Made by a program: the position numbers and the translations under genes. Of a stretch of 64,000 bases of DNA, positions 23,188 through 33,939 are shown piece by piece. Location of the stretch: contig CM040117.1 of the NCBI GenBank assembly GCA_022559845.1, forward strand, positions 79,868,559 through 79,932,558, read 5' to 3'. How positions within the stretch are numbered: position 1 is the first letter of the stretch; the number at the start of each line of letters is the position of its first letter. The notes beneath the pieces were generated by a model. The model had not been told where the DNA came from, made no database searches, and saw nothing but the letters and a program-made list of their open reading frames with translations. Origin of the DNA: Amorphophallus konjac (taxonomy: Eukaryota > Streptophyta > Magnoliopsida > Alismatales > Araceae).

Positions 23188-24249
23188 CAGATCCACAACA
23201 GAAAACTTGGGCCCAACTTGGTCTTGATATTACTGAATAAATCTCTCTTGCACAATCTGGAAATTCACAACTTGCTCTTGCGGAAGAGAGAAGAACCAAC
23301 CCCGAGCCGGGCCTTCTAGTGACAGACCAAATAGATAGGCCATCAAGCGCTGGTCATATCAAAACTGGGCCAACTCGTAAACGAACTTCTTAACGTGAAC
23401 AAAGGGATCATCGGCTCCACCATAATGGCGATATGTAGGAATTTACGAAGGTGGTGGAAGCCGAAGATTTTGGAAAGCGAATGGTACACTCAAGGAAGAT
23501 TTGGGATCGATCCGGCGTTGAAGTTCATCAAGCTAGCGTCGCGTTTGAGAGATCATCTCCGGGGTAGGGAGAGATCGAGAGGAAGGTGGGCCAACTTGAG
23601 TAAGAAGTTGTCAATTTAGACTAGGAGCAGAATAGTGGGCCGGATAAAAAGATCCGGACTAAGAAGAAGATGGGCCTATTCCAGGAGCGGAAGGGTATGT
23701 GGGCCTGGATTGGACATGGGCGTATGGACCAATTGGGCCAACAGCATAAGGAGAAGAAGGAGGAGGCCCATTAAGATGAGATTGGACATTATAAATTAGG
23801 CCAGCAACCAAGGAAGGAGCATGCCCATTAAGGGAATGAGGCCCATTAAGAGAATGAGTCCCATAAAGAGAATGAAGAAAATGGGGCCCATTAAGGGAAG
23901 GAGGCCCATTAAGGTGATTTGCAATGAGGTTTTGGGCCTGGGCCAGGTCCATTTGGCGAACAAGGGCGGAAACATGGGCCATAAGATTGGCTTGTCCCTC
24001 GGATGGGTCCGGGGGACCACGGGAACATAGGCCCGCGTGGGAAGAGGACTCCACGTGAGAATAAGAAGAAAATTGGGAAGAAGAAGGGTACAAGGGGTTA
24101 AAATGATGCTCCATGAGGGTAAATGGAGACTTAATACAAGGAGGGAAGCAAAGGGCGTAATGGGCTAGAGAATAGGAGGGGGCTGACCCATTAAAACTAA
24201 TGCAAGACCAACCTAAGACAATGGACACAAAAAATGGGCTAATCTAAAT
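23188..24249 (-). pseudogene. T1 gag, N-terminal half
   Basis: Starts near 24228 (a later ATG gives MEHHFNPLYP). A Pro/Gly/Asn-rich region with a repeat of HSLNGP/PSLNGP type (23800-23960) is followed by the gag core: DDPFVHVKKFVYELAQF, YDQRLMAYLFGLSLEG and VVNFQIVQERFIQ. It matches T2 gag (YNDRLMAYLFRRLLDG). Stops replace Arg and Gln codons (TTT-TGA-TAT for F-R-Y; TAA for Gln), consistent with C-to-T decay. The frame passes into 16652 once element B is removed. Element C lies just upstream of the start. Confidence 0.75.
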
Positions 24250-26421
24250 TGATGGGGCATCAGAGGTGATTTCCTTACACGGGTGGAGTGTATTTGTGTG
24301 TTATGGCTTGTATGAGATTGTAATTGTGTCATTTCTTTCATTTGGGCTCCTTGTAAGGCTTATATCAAGCCAATGGGCTATTTGTAATGTAGAGTCCATG
24401 GCTAGGTTGCCATTAGTAGAGTTTCATTAGGAGCTTATTCCATATTGGGTCTTAAGGCCATCATTATGGACCTTAATAGCCACTTAGGCCCAAATAGGCT
24501 TCTCTCTCTCATGGGCCACCAAGGGTGGAAGAGTCTAGCATGGTTAGTGGGCTTGTAACATGGCATTTGACCACACTTGGCCCAAGGGAGGCCCATGAAG
24601 GGGGCGCCCCCTTCTTTGGCTCTATTAGGCTAGTTAGGTGTGATTTAGGTGAGGTTGGAATGGAATTAGTCCAAGTTTGAATTGGAATGGTCAAGATAGA
24701 TTAAAAAATTATATTTGGTGTGTTATTCACACTTCATCTCAGTCATTCAATCCCCAACCCTTGATCCAAGGGTCCATATTAGATTTGATTGGAGTCATAT
24801 ATAACCATGTATTTTCATGAGAAAATAAATGAAAAATCAGAATTTTGTTGAATGCCTTGAGTGAATTTCGACCTCCTCCTCTCTCCCTCTGGTTTCTTCA
24901 TCCCAACCCCAGTTCTAGAGTGTTTCTATCTCCCTTCATCTCCTCTCAACCTCCGGTGATCGTCTGTGCCGCCGCCGCCACCGTTCGTGCCGCCTTCGAG
25001 CTGCCACGGGATCGTCTTCGGGTTTCTGTCCTGCTAGACAGAGGTTGAGTTCGTGAATTCCTGAAGCCAGCCACGAGCTCAGATCAATTTGAAATTTTGA
25101 GGGTTGGTTCCTATCTTCTATCCCATTCTCCACAACAAAATCCAAGTTCAAAAGCCACCGTTTCATATTTTTACCATTTCGTTCAACCCTCTATCTCAGA
25201 TCTGTTCTGTCACTGTCTACAGTGACAGTAGCCCTGAGTTCTCCACCTTTGACCACCCTTTTGATTTATGTTAGACCTCCCAATTTAACTGGGTGTTCTG
25301 TTCATCGTTCCCTACCCTCACAATGTTTCTTAAATGTTTATCATCCTTCTACCTATGTTTAATAATTCGTGTTCTACCGTAGCTACAGTACATTCAGTCA
25401 GATCCCAGATCCGACCTTCGTCCAGTAAACAAATCACATAAAATCATAGACACATCCAAATATGTCCAAACCAATTTTGCTATCTTCCCAACTCCATTTC
25501 CAACAACTTCTCTGAAGAACACAATCCCAGATTCGGACGTCTACCTTGCGGTCAAAGGCAATCCATAGTCAAGTTCTCTACAGGTCTGAGTCTTCGGTTA
25601 CTGTACAACAGGAGATTGGAAATTCCATAAGTCAAGATCCGAGCAGATCCAGGCTAGATGTTTAGGCCTAGGTTGAAGAGCTTCAAGCTAGCTTTCCAAC
25701 GGCGCCAGTCTCGTGTCGATCCGACATCGGGGCTGATCGCAGCGCCCATTCTCGCCGGAGCGCGCGCCGAAATACAAAACCGGCAGATTTCCGATCGGGT
25801 ACCGACCGGTGCCGACCGGAGCCGCCGGGCCTCCGGCCGGCGAACCAGCGTGCCGCCATCCCAAGGAGCGACCCTCCGGGCATCCACCACTACAGAGGTG
25901 CCACCGGGTCTCACACGGCCCCTCCGGACAGCACGTGGACCCCACCGTCACGTGTTCGGGTGTTGCCGAATCAACGCAAGAAGCCGCCCGTCAACCCGAA
26001 TTCGGTCCTCCCGGACCCCATTGTGTAGCCCTTTATCTCCCTGCGTGGAGTGGGCAGCGGCTTGCATTTCTGTAATATTGTGTAATATTGTTCCGGGAGT
26101 ACGATTTTCGGCTGGGCCTGTCTTCCCCACGCCGAGCGGGTGGAGGTATCGTTCTCGCTCCCTACACTCGGCATTTACTTATTTTCATATATACTTGTTT
26201 ATGCCGTTGCTAGAGAGCATGCTTTAGGTCCGTTAGCTCGCTATATTATCATTCACCGCTGCTGCGAGAGAGAGCGAGACCGTCCCCGTGACCCGATCCG
26301 GGCACGAGAGTGCAAATCGACCACCCTAGCTCTTGCCGGTTTCTCAACCGTGCACGTCCGACGCTTCCCTCATCAAGGGACGATCGCGAGCTTGTCGTGT
26401 CCGTGGTCCCGTCCCGCATCA
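24250..26421 (+). repeat. Element C 5' LTR
   Basis: 2172 bp, TGATGGGGCATCAG...CCCGCATCA. TATA box CATATATAACC at 24796-24806. A 189-codon frame at 25658-26227 is repeated in the other LTR and is not a gene. Confidence 0.95.
24796..24806 (+). promoter_or_regulatory. Element C LTR TATA box
   Basis: CATATATAACC followed by ATGTATTTTC, the core shared with A and B; second copy at 29078-29088. Confidence 0.65.
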
Positions 26422-26424
26422 ATT

Positions 26425-26436
26425 TGGTATCAGAGC
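26425..26436 (+). promoter_or_regulatory. Element C primer-binding site
   Basis: TGGTATCAGAGC, the standard initiator tRNA-Met primer site, three bases after the 5' LTR. Confidence 0.92.
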
Positions 26437-26576
26437 GAGTTTGAGTCTAGGGTGTCAAAAAGAAAAAAAAAGAGTGTCATTTACATCGAGTCATTAGTCG
26501 GTTTAAGTCGAGTCTAGGATCATCATTGTTTTAAAACACAAAAAAGAGTGTCTTTTCGCATTGCATCCCTTTACTC

Positions 26577-26656
26577 GGTATATCAAAAGGTGTTGTCTGA
26601 ACGTTAGGCCATGCCTATCGGGAAGGCCGCACACTTGTGCGAGTGATCTTCGGATC
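26577..26656 (+). promoter_or_regulatory. Conserved leader block in element C
   Basis: GGTATATCAAAAGGTGTT, GCCTATCGGGAAGG, GCACACTTG and TCTTCGGATC, as in A and B, although the ORFs that follow differ. Confidence 0.6.
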
Positions 26657-26781
26657 GGTTATCTCCACCACGTACTGAGTCTTGGTTTACGTCTAGGGTC
26701 CTTAGTGTGCATGCATTCCAAACTTGCATAGTCGGTCTAGTGTCTTGTCACCGTGTGTATGCATGTCCATGTCCACTACCC

Positions 26782-28104
26782 ATGGCCGATCCCCAAGACC
26801 ATACGTCCGAGTGGTCAACTTTTGTGGCCAAAATGAATGTCCTCATGGACCGAGCCTTTGGTTTTGCCCCTCTCATTATGAAAGCCGCTCTACCCAACGG
26901 GTCCACAACGGAACTCCATTTCACCGATAGGGAGTCGGATAATTGGGTTTCTCTTGACATCGTGGAGTCTCTCTCCAAGACAGGCGAGATTGTCCGCGAT
27001 GGTGATTTTGCTTGTGTTGAGTTCTATAAGAGGATCGGCTCTGTTCTCTACACCGATGGCGCATGGTGCAGGATCGGCACACTTGCTGGTTCATGCATCA
27101 TTTTAGGGCAAAAGTGGTTAGGAGAGAGAAGGGCCAATCTTGACTGGGACAAGAGGACTTGCACCTTATGCCCACCATACCTACCCGGTAAGATCACCCT
27201 TAGGGACCCCGTATGTCCAGCCACCCAGCCCCAGCGGCCCACTCCACCTTCGGATTCGCGCTTGGAGCCACCTCATCCCGAGCCACCCGTATTTCTAACG
27301 GGTACATTATACATAGCCGAGCCGCTTCTTAGTTGGCTCAAGGATGGCTTGGTCCCACTCCCTTACCCGTCTATGGACCCTACCCTACCTTTGGTGTCCA
27401 TCAACTCCTACCACACAACTTTTCGGTCTAGTCACCATGTCGATACTTTGGATGACCTTATTATGGGATTAGATTCACAATGGGAGTTGACGCATCTTTT
27501 GGCCCGAGGCTTTGACCAACCCGCTAGTCTTAGCTTCACCCATCCGGCCTTAGGATCCATTACCTCCGTGTGCACCGTGGGGTGTGTCACCACGGAGATT
27601 CTTCTACTCCTCCCGATGCCGGCCGAGTCCGACTTCATTTCCTTTTGCCCGAGGGAGGAAGTTTATTTTCTTCACATGACCATTGTCCCGTTCACTATGA
27701 CGGATGAAGGTGAGCATTCACACCTTCAAGAATTTCACGATTGGGACCGTGTCATGGAGGAACCCATCTCCCGGGGTCATACCTTCTTTGACCCTTTTGA
27801 CCCCTCCACTAGTGAAGCTCCCGAGCTATCACCTTCCCTCCACCTCTTCCAAGGAGTTCACTATTCCACCCATACCCCTCGGTCTAGTCGGCAAGCCGTC
27901 TCTACATCTAGGGATGATGACGAAGGTAGTTTTGGATCTCCTAGCCCTTCTTCACCCAAATCCCATCGGTCACCAATGCATGAGTGGTACATCTTAGGGT
28001 GTCTAGGAGTCCTCCCTTCCATCAACCATCGTGTACATCTAGTATATGCATGGCACATATTCGGGTGTCCTGGTCCACCGTCACCCATGTACGGGTCAGA
28101 CTAA
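26782..28104 (+). CDS. Element C protein: retropepsin-like segment plus unknown conserved domain (440 aa)
   Basis: The start at 26782 is chosen because CCATGGCC matches the position and context of the element A start; an in-frame ATG at 26707 would add 25 residues. Residues ~40-130 look like a degenerate retropepsin: a strand pair around TDRES at 48-52, where D(S/T)G is expected, then SLDIVESL, and near the end IILGQKWL (106-113) followed by ANLDWDKRTCTL, the usual ILG-x-x-WL signature. The catalytic DSG/DTG is absent, so protease activity is unlikely. Residues ~170-440 form the unknown domain shared with A (SWLK.GLVP, HTTFRS, PALGSITSV, DEGEHSHLQE, LVYAWHIFGCPGPP). Uninterrupted, unlike most neighbouring genes. 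Function unknown. Confidence 0.7.
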   Translation: MADPQDHTSEWSTFVAKMNVLMDRAFGFAPLIMKAALPNGSTTELHFTDRESDNWVSLDIVESLSKTGEIVRDGDFACVEFYKRIGSVLYTDGAWCRIGTLAGSCIILGQKWLGERRANLDWDKRTCTLCPPYLPGKITLRDPVCPATQPQRPTPPSDSRLEPPHPEPPVFLTGTLYIAEPLLSWLKDGLVPLPYPSMDPTLPLVSINSYHTTFRSSHHVDTLDDLIMGLDSQWELTHLLARGFDQPASLSFTHPALGSITSVCTVGCVTTEILLLLPMPAESDFISFCPREEVYFLHMTIVPFTMTDEGEHSHLQEFHDWDRVMEEPISRGHTFFDPFDPSTSEAPELSPSLHLFQGVHYSTHTPRSSRQAVSTSRDDDEGSFGSPSPSSPKSHRSPMHEWYILGCLGVLPSINHRVHLVYAWHIFGCPGPPSPMYGSD

Positions 28105-28199
28105 CAGTGTGCTTTTTCTTTGTGTGGTTTGTTTTGAGTGATTTGTTTGCATGGTTTGTGTGTCGTTTGTTTGTCTACATGCGTCTTGTGCAAGCTCGT

Positions 28200-28532
28200 T
28201 GTCGTTCTCTTATGAGTAAGAGGCGAGTGGACTCACTCGATGAGTATGGGATCAGTTCCACATCTATACCCGGATCAGTCACTTATAGGGACTCAGTGGT
28301 GATTCCTAGTGAGTCTTCGAGCTGCTTCCTTCCCTTTGAGAGTGCCCCACTCGGAGTGTCCACCTCTAGCCTATGGCAGCTTGCGCATATTGAGTATATA
28401 TGGAATGAGCAGGTGCCGATCACTTGGAGTGGAGCATACCCGCGCTACTTGGCACGGTGATGGATCTGCCGGAGTACCGGAGCAGTCATACCCCTACTCG
28501 ACGGGGTCGAGTTCCTCCCACCCGGGGAGAAT
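28200..28532 (+). promoter_or_regulatory. Conserved 3' block and polypurine tract of element C
   Basis: Non-coding block closely matching element B (GTGCAAGCTCG, GGACTCACTCGATGAG, GGTGATTCCTAGTGAGTC, GAGTATATATGGA, GAGCAGGTG) and ending in CCCGGGGAGAAT at the LTR. Short ORFs across it are not conserved. Confidence 0.65.
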
Positions 28533-30700
28533 TGATGGGGCATCAGAGGTGATTTCCTTACACGGGTGGAGTGTATTTGTGTGTTATGGCTTGTATGAGA
28601 TTGTAATTGTGTCATTTCTTTCATTTGGGCTCCTTGTAAGGCTTATATCAAGTCAATGGGCTATTTGTAATGTAGAGTCCATGGCTAGGTTGCCATTAGT
28701 AGAGTCCATTAGGAGCTTATTCCATATTGGGTCTTAAGGCCATCATTATGGACCTTAATAGCCACTTAGGCCCAAATAGGCTTCTCTCTCTCATGGGCCA
28801 CCAAGGGTGGAAGAGTCTAGCATGGTTAGTGGGCTTGTAACATGGCATTTGACCACACTTGGCCCAAGGGAGGCCCATGAAGGGGGCGCCCCCTTCTTTG
28901 GCTCTATTAGGCTAGTTAGGTGTGATTTAGGTGAGGTTGGAATGGAATTAGTCCAAGTTTGAATTGGAATGGTCAAGATAGATTAAAAAATTATATTTGA
29001 TGTGTTATTCACACTTCATCTCAGCCATTCAATCCCCAACCCTTGATCCAAGGGTCCATATTAGATTTGATTGGAGTCATATATAACCATGTATTTTCAT
29101 GAGAAAATAAATGAAAAATCAGAATTTTGTTGAATGCCTTGAGTGAATTTTGACCTCCTCCCTCTCTCCCTCTAGTTTCTTCATCCCAACCTCCATTTCT
29201 AGAGTGTTTCTATCTCCCTTCATCTCCTCTCAACCTCCGGTGATCGTCTGTGCCGCCGCCGCCGCCGTTCGTGCCGCCTTCGAGCCGCCACGGGATCGTC
29301 TTCGGGTTTCTGTCCTGCTGGATAGAGGTTCAGTTCGTGAATTCCTGAAGCCAGCCACGAGCTCAGATCGATTTCAAATTTTGAGGGTTGGTTCCTATCT
29401 TCTATCCCATTCTCCAGAACAAAATTCAGGTTCAAAAGCCACCGTTTCATATTTTTACCATTTCGTTCAACCCACTATCTCAGATCTGTTCTGTCACTGT
29501 CTACAGTGATAGTAGCCCTGAGTTCTCCACCTTCGACCACCCTTTTGATTTATGTTAGACCTCCCAATTTAACTGGGTGTTCTGTCCATCGTCCCCTACC
29601 CCCACAAGTTTTCTTAAATTTTTATCATCCTTCTACCTATTTTTAATAATTCATGTTCTACCGTAGCTACAGTACTTTCAGTCAGATCCCAGATCTGACC
29701 TTCGTCCAGTAAACAAATCACAGAAAATCATAGACACATCCAAACGCGTCAAATTTTTCTATCTTCCCAACTCCATTTCCAACAACTTCTCTGAAGAACA
29801 CAACCCAAGATTCGGACGTCTACCTCACGGTCAAAGGCAATCCATAGTCAAGTTCTCTGCAGGTCTGAGTCTTCGGTTACTGTACAACAGGAGATTGAAA
29901 ATTCCATAAGTCAAGATCTGAGCAGATCCAGGCCAGATCTTTGGGCCTAGGTTGAAGAGCTTCAAGCTAGCTTTCCAACGGCGCCAGTCTCGTGTCGATC
30001 CGACATCGGGGCTGATCGCAGCGCCCATTCTCGCCGGAGCGCGCGTCGAAATACAGAACCTGCAGATTTCTGATCGAGTACCGATCGGTGCCGAACAGAG
30101 CCGCCGGGCCTCCGGCCGGCGAACCAGCGTGTCGCCATCCCAAGGAGTGACCCTCCGGGCATCCACCACTACAGCGGTGCCACCGGGTCCCACACGGCCC
30201 CTCCGGACAGCACGTGGACCCCACCGTCACGTGTTCGGGTGTTGCCGAATCAACGCAAGAAGCCGCCCGTCAACCCGAATTCGGTCCTCCCGGACCCCAT
30301 TGTGTAGCCCTTTACCTCCCTGCGTGGAGTGGGCAGCGGCTTGCATTTCTGTAATATTGTGTAATATTATTCCGGGAGTACGATTTTCGGCCGGGCCCGT
30401 CTTCCCCACGCCGAGCGCGTGGAGGTATCGTTCTCGCTCCCTACACTCGGCATTTGCTTATTTTCATATATACTTGTTTATGCCACTGCTAGAGAGCATG
30501 CTTTAGGTCCGTTAGCTCGCTATATTATCATTCACCGTTGCTGCGAGAGAGAGCGAGACCGTCCCCGTGACCCGATCCGGGCACGAGAGTGCAAATCGAC
30601 CACCCTAGCTCTTGCCGATTTCTCAACCGTGCACGTCCGACGCTTCCTTCATCAAGGGACGATCGCGAGCTTGTCATGTCCGTGGTCCCGTCCCGCATCA
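28533..30700 (+). repeat. Element C 3' LTR
   Basis: 2168 bp, same ends as the 5' LTR; by eye a few percent different, with small indels, so older than the Sirevirus LTR pair but younger than A. Confidence 0.95.
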
Positions 30701-31802
30701 TAAATGGGCCTATCAACAAAAGAATATGTGGATGATAAAGGAATGCAACATAAAACACCACAAATGGGCTTGGACAAGCCCAAATAACACAAACAACGTG
30801 AGAGTTTTCACCCAAGTCAAACAAGTTAATATGATGGAAATTTTATATTTTTTAAAGTTTTGATGGGCCTTTTAATGTTTTAAATTAAGCACAATTCCCC
30901 CCAAGATAGGAATCCTATAGGGAATAAGCTTGAATTTTGGGTTGACTATAGTTTACTCCCTCACACGTATGCAAAATGCAAGCCTAAGGAGTGGAAAGGT
31001 ACAACTAGCCCGGCGTCTTTCTCACGGGGACTTACGGAGGTCCCGGATAAGATCACCTAATCGACCCCAAGGAACATGGAGGCGAGAGGGTCACTTACCA
31101 AGGTAGGAATGTAACTATGATATGCAATGCATGGCCCTATGTGCACCGAAGTACATGCAGAATTCTAGCATAAAAGTGAAAAATGATGGCAAGATTAAAT
31201 TATGAAAACATGATCAAATGAATGTAAATTATATATGAAAATGAAGATAATACAAAGGACAACAAGACAGGACCAGAAAAGACACAATCAGAACCCGAAA
31301 GGCAATTAAATCATCAATGCAAAACGTACCGGTGAATCTGCCCCTGGACCTGCATGCAGATTTTATGCATAAAACCCGAAAATAAAGACAATATTTAACT
31401 ATGCAAACATGGCCAAATATATGTGAATAATATATGGAAATGAAGATAATATAAATGGCTACAGTATGAGACCAAAAACAAAGCGATCAGACCCCGGGAG
31501 GTGAATTAAACCATCAAAGAACAAGGCCCCGTGAGCCTGTGCGCAGACCTGCCAGAAAGCAAGTAGAGGTCTTCTGGATGACTGTTTCTTTCAAGTAGCG
31601 GTCTCCTAGAAGACCACTACTACAGTGGCATCCTTATGAAGGCCGCTACAGGTACAAGGCTGCCTCAGAGATGACCGTTACCTCCTGGCAAACTCGAGAA
31701 CACCCAGAACAGTAGAAAAATAGACAAAACGCTATCTAAACATGCACATACACACACCCAACTCACAGGAAGGCATGAATAACGTGATGGGGACTAGGTG
31801 TC
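30701..31802 (-). mobile_element. T1 leader region upstream of gag
   Basis: No gene. 30860-31180 matches 37290-37600 (upstream of T2 gag): shared ttgggttgact, cttacggaggtcccggat, caaggaa(c/t)atggaggcgagag and taccaaggtagg. 31560-31690 carries degenerate hairpin-array units (gtagcggtct...). Similarity stops near 31800, where another element or a deletion junction begins. Confidence 0.6.
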
Positions 31803-32702
31803 TGTTGGCACCGGCTTATTTTCTTGAATTAATCAAGGATTATGCATAGGGAAATACTCCCTAAATAGAGCAAAACGGCACATCGCTAAAGCTACTCTAC
31901 TAGTCGAGTTGAGCTCCGAAATCGAGACACTTCGTCGAGTCAAGTGATGCAACACAACAACCAGGGATCGGCCCCGAGCAAATGGCACTATGCCAGCCAG
32001 TTTCTCGACAACTGGGTTAGTTTCAGGATTTGGTACAACCTTCCGTACCTTACGGCACTCTGTAAAGATTCGGGGATCACCCCCGGACACCCTGCATACG
32101 GTATCACACCGCCGGCGCTTCAACAACAGGGTTAACTCGGGACTCAGAACAGCCTGCCGCATCATACGATTCTCCGCCAAGGAGCGAGGGTCACCCCGAC
32201 CACCAGACAAACGGCATCATCATGTCAACGCCCTAGTCACCGGGCCCAACCAAGGGTCCTAACCAACTAGCCGTGACCCATGGCAACATCAATAATTTAT
32301 ATGGCCCACCCCCCATCACTCAATTTGCGGGTTTACCTGTGTTCAACACAGCTACCCGAGCCAACCCAGGGGCGCCTTGACTACAAGCCATGCCATGTGG
32401 CACCCTCCAGTCTCCTGAAGTCAAAGGAAGACCCATCTGGGCCACCCACAAGCTTCAGGAGCTCACAGCACTCGTATACGGCCCACGCACGTGTGTCAGG
32501 AATTTCCCCGAGCACCTGGTGGGCGCGTATGCTCCAACCACTCTACAGCAAGCCAGAGCCCAACTTGGGACTACCCGCAACCCATCACATCATGCACTAC
32601 CATCATGCGCCCTCGCATGCGGGTCAACCTACGCGGTCAAACCCCCAGTCAAACCCGCGGTCAAGCCTGGGTAAACCCCCCTCTCTCTCCCTCCAGTCCA
32701 AC

Positions 32703-33018
32703 TAAACCCCCTAGGGGGTTTAGGCGGACTAGCCTCCCCCCTAGGCTGGTCCGCCTAAACCCATCCCAAAACCAAAAAAAAAGTTTTTTTTAAAACAACA
32801 AAAGACCCCAGCCCGCCTAAACTAATAGGTTTAGGCGGACCAGACTGGTGGCCCAGTCTGGTCTGCCTAAACCCATGGTTTAGGCAGACCTGCCTAGCCC
32901 CATGGGCTGGTCCGCCTAAACCCATCCCAAATTAAAAAAAAGTTTTTTAAATAAAAAAACCCTCCGTGAGGGGTTTAGGCAGACCAGACCAGCCCCTTGG
33001 GCTGGTCCGCCTAAACCC
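32703..33018. repeat. Array of four long hairpins with GTTTAGGCGGACC arms
   Basis: Hairpins at 32716-32762, 32828-32873, 32877-32922 and 32971-33018. Arms read GGTTTAGGC(G/A)GACCAG and CTGGTC(C/T)GCCTAAACC, 15-21 bp long with mostly G-U-type mismatches; the inner arm and loop differ between units (GACTGG, TAGCCC, AGCCCC). They are separated by A-rich spacers such as catcccaaaaccaaaaaaaa. A degenerate fifth unit lies near 33070-33118. Confidence 0.85.
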
Positions 33019-33939
33019 TCCCTCCCCCACTCCATAAACAATAAAAAAATAAAATAAAACAGTTTTCTAGGGTTTATCCGGACCAAACCCAGCCCTCAAC
33101 TTAGTCTACCTAAACCCTTACCTGCCCCTTCAACTTCCTATAAATCCCCCTTAGAAGGTCAAGGGGAGACATGTATGCATACAGCAATGGAAGAACCCAC
33201 GACCTAACTATTGCACCCTCGGAGTTCCTCCGCAGGCATCTAGCAAGGGTCGAGGACGCGAGGAGCTAAGTGCACACGTGGTTGGCTTACTGATCGGCTT
33301 GTACACGCCGAGGGTATGTCACACGTACTCCCCTCACGCGGCATCTAGCTATCGCACACCTATCCACTCCCGTAACACGTAAGGCGTTAGGACAACGGCG
33401 AATACACCCACATCCCGAGTCCGCCCGTGTGTGACAACCCATGGTGGCTATGCACACGCCATGATGTCGCACCTACTTTTGAAACGGAACCGCATGCCTA
33501 CCGCTCGCTCTAAGCTGGCAGCTGACCGCTCTGAATGATTACTCGAGTTAGTGGGACCCTGGTCCGAGAGTAATATTTCTGGGGCCGGCCTCGACTCCCC
33601 AGCATGACGACATTCGCCCTCCGAGGCCCGGACCCGACCGCTCATCTTGAGCCGCGTCCAACCTCCGTCAGGCACCAGCCCATGACTACCCCTGCCACCT
33701 AGGCAATCGGGCTTGTCTCGATCTCCCCATGGAGAGCCTCTATAAAACACGCGGATATCCGCCTTATCTAGCATTGACCCGGGGACCGACCCGCGCGTCG
33801 GAATTGTCTTGCTGCTTGCGCCAGTTGTACTTTGGCCTCCTCGGCCCATTTGTAAAGCCCACGTAGCTCTCATACAGCATGAAACCAGTTGAATACATGT
33901 ACGTGTACTCAGGTCTCAGCCTCTTCATGACGCCCAGTT

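Larger units (their letters stand above)
24250..30700 (+). mobile_element. Element C: non-autonomous LTR retrotransposon with an intact unknown ORF (6.45 kb)
   Basis: LTRs 24250-26421 and 28533-30700 with a perfect target duplication TAAAT (24245-24249 and 30701-30705). Primer site 26425-26436, purine tract before 28533. Internal 2.1 kb carries one long ORF (26782-28104) and no gag, RT or integrase. Inserted about 20 bp upstream of the T1 gag ORF. Family relation to A and B is shown by the LTR end CCCGCATCA, the promoter core, the leader and the 3' block. Confidence 0.95.
2990..31802 (-). mobile_element. T1: old Tat/Ogre-like Ty3/gypsy derivative, split by elements A, B and C
   Basis: Removing A, B and C leaves a minus-strand element: leader 31802-30701, gag from about 24228 down to 15800, proline/serine-rich linker, unrecognised domain down to 7573, and a non-coding/LTR-like region to about 2990. 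The leader, gag and 3' blocks each match those of copies T2 and T3 in this window. No protease, reverse transcriptase or integrase was seen, so T1 looks non-autonomous. Outer ends are not defined by a target duplication. It is the oldest layer, because all three inner elements interrupt it. Confidence 0.65.

Noticed and set aside
25658..26227. 189-codon plus-strand frame, repeated at 29952-30506
   Set aside because: Both lie inside the LTRs of element C at the same place; the conservation is that of the LTR pair.
32280..32793. Plus-strand frames of 94-141 codons
   Set aside because: No conserved domain, Pro/Ser/Thr-biased and next to repeat arrays; no counterpart in other copies.
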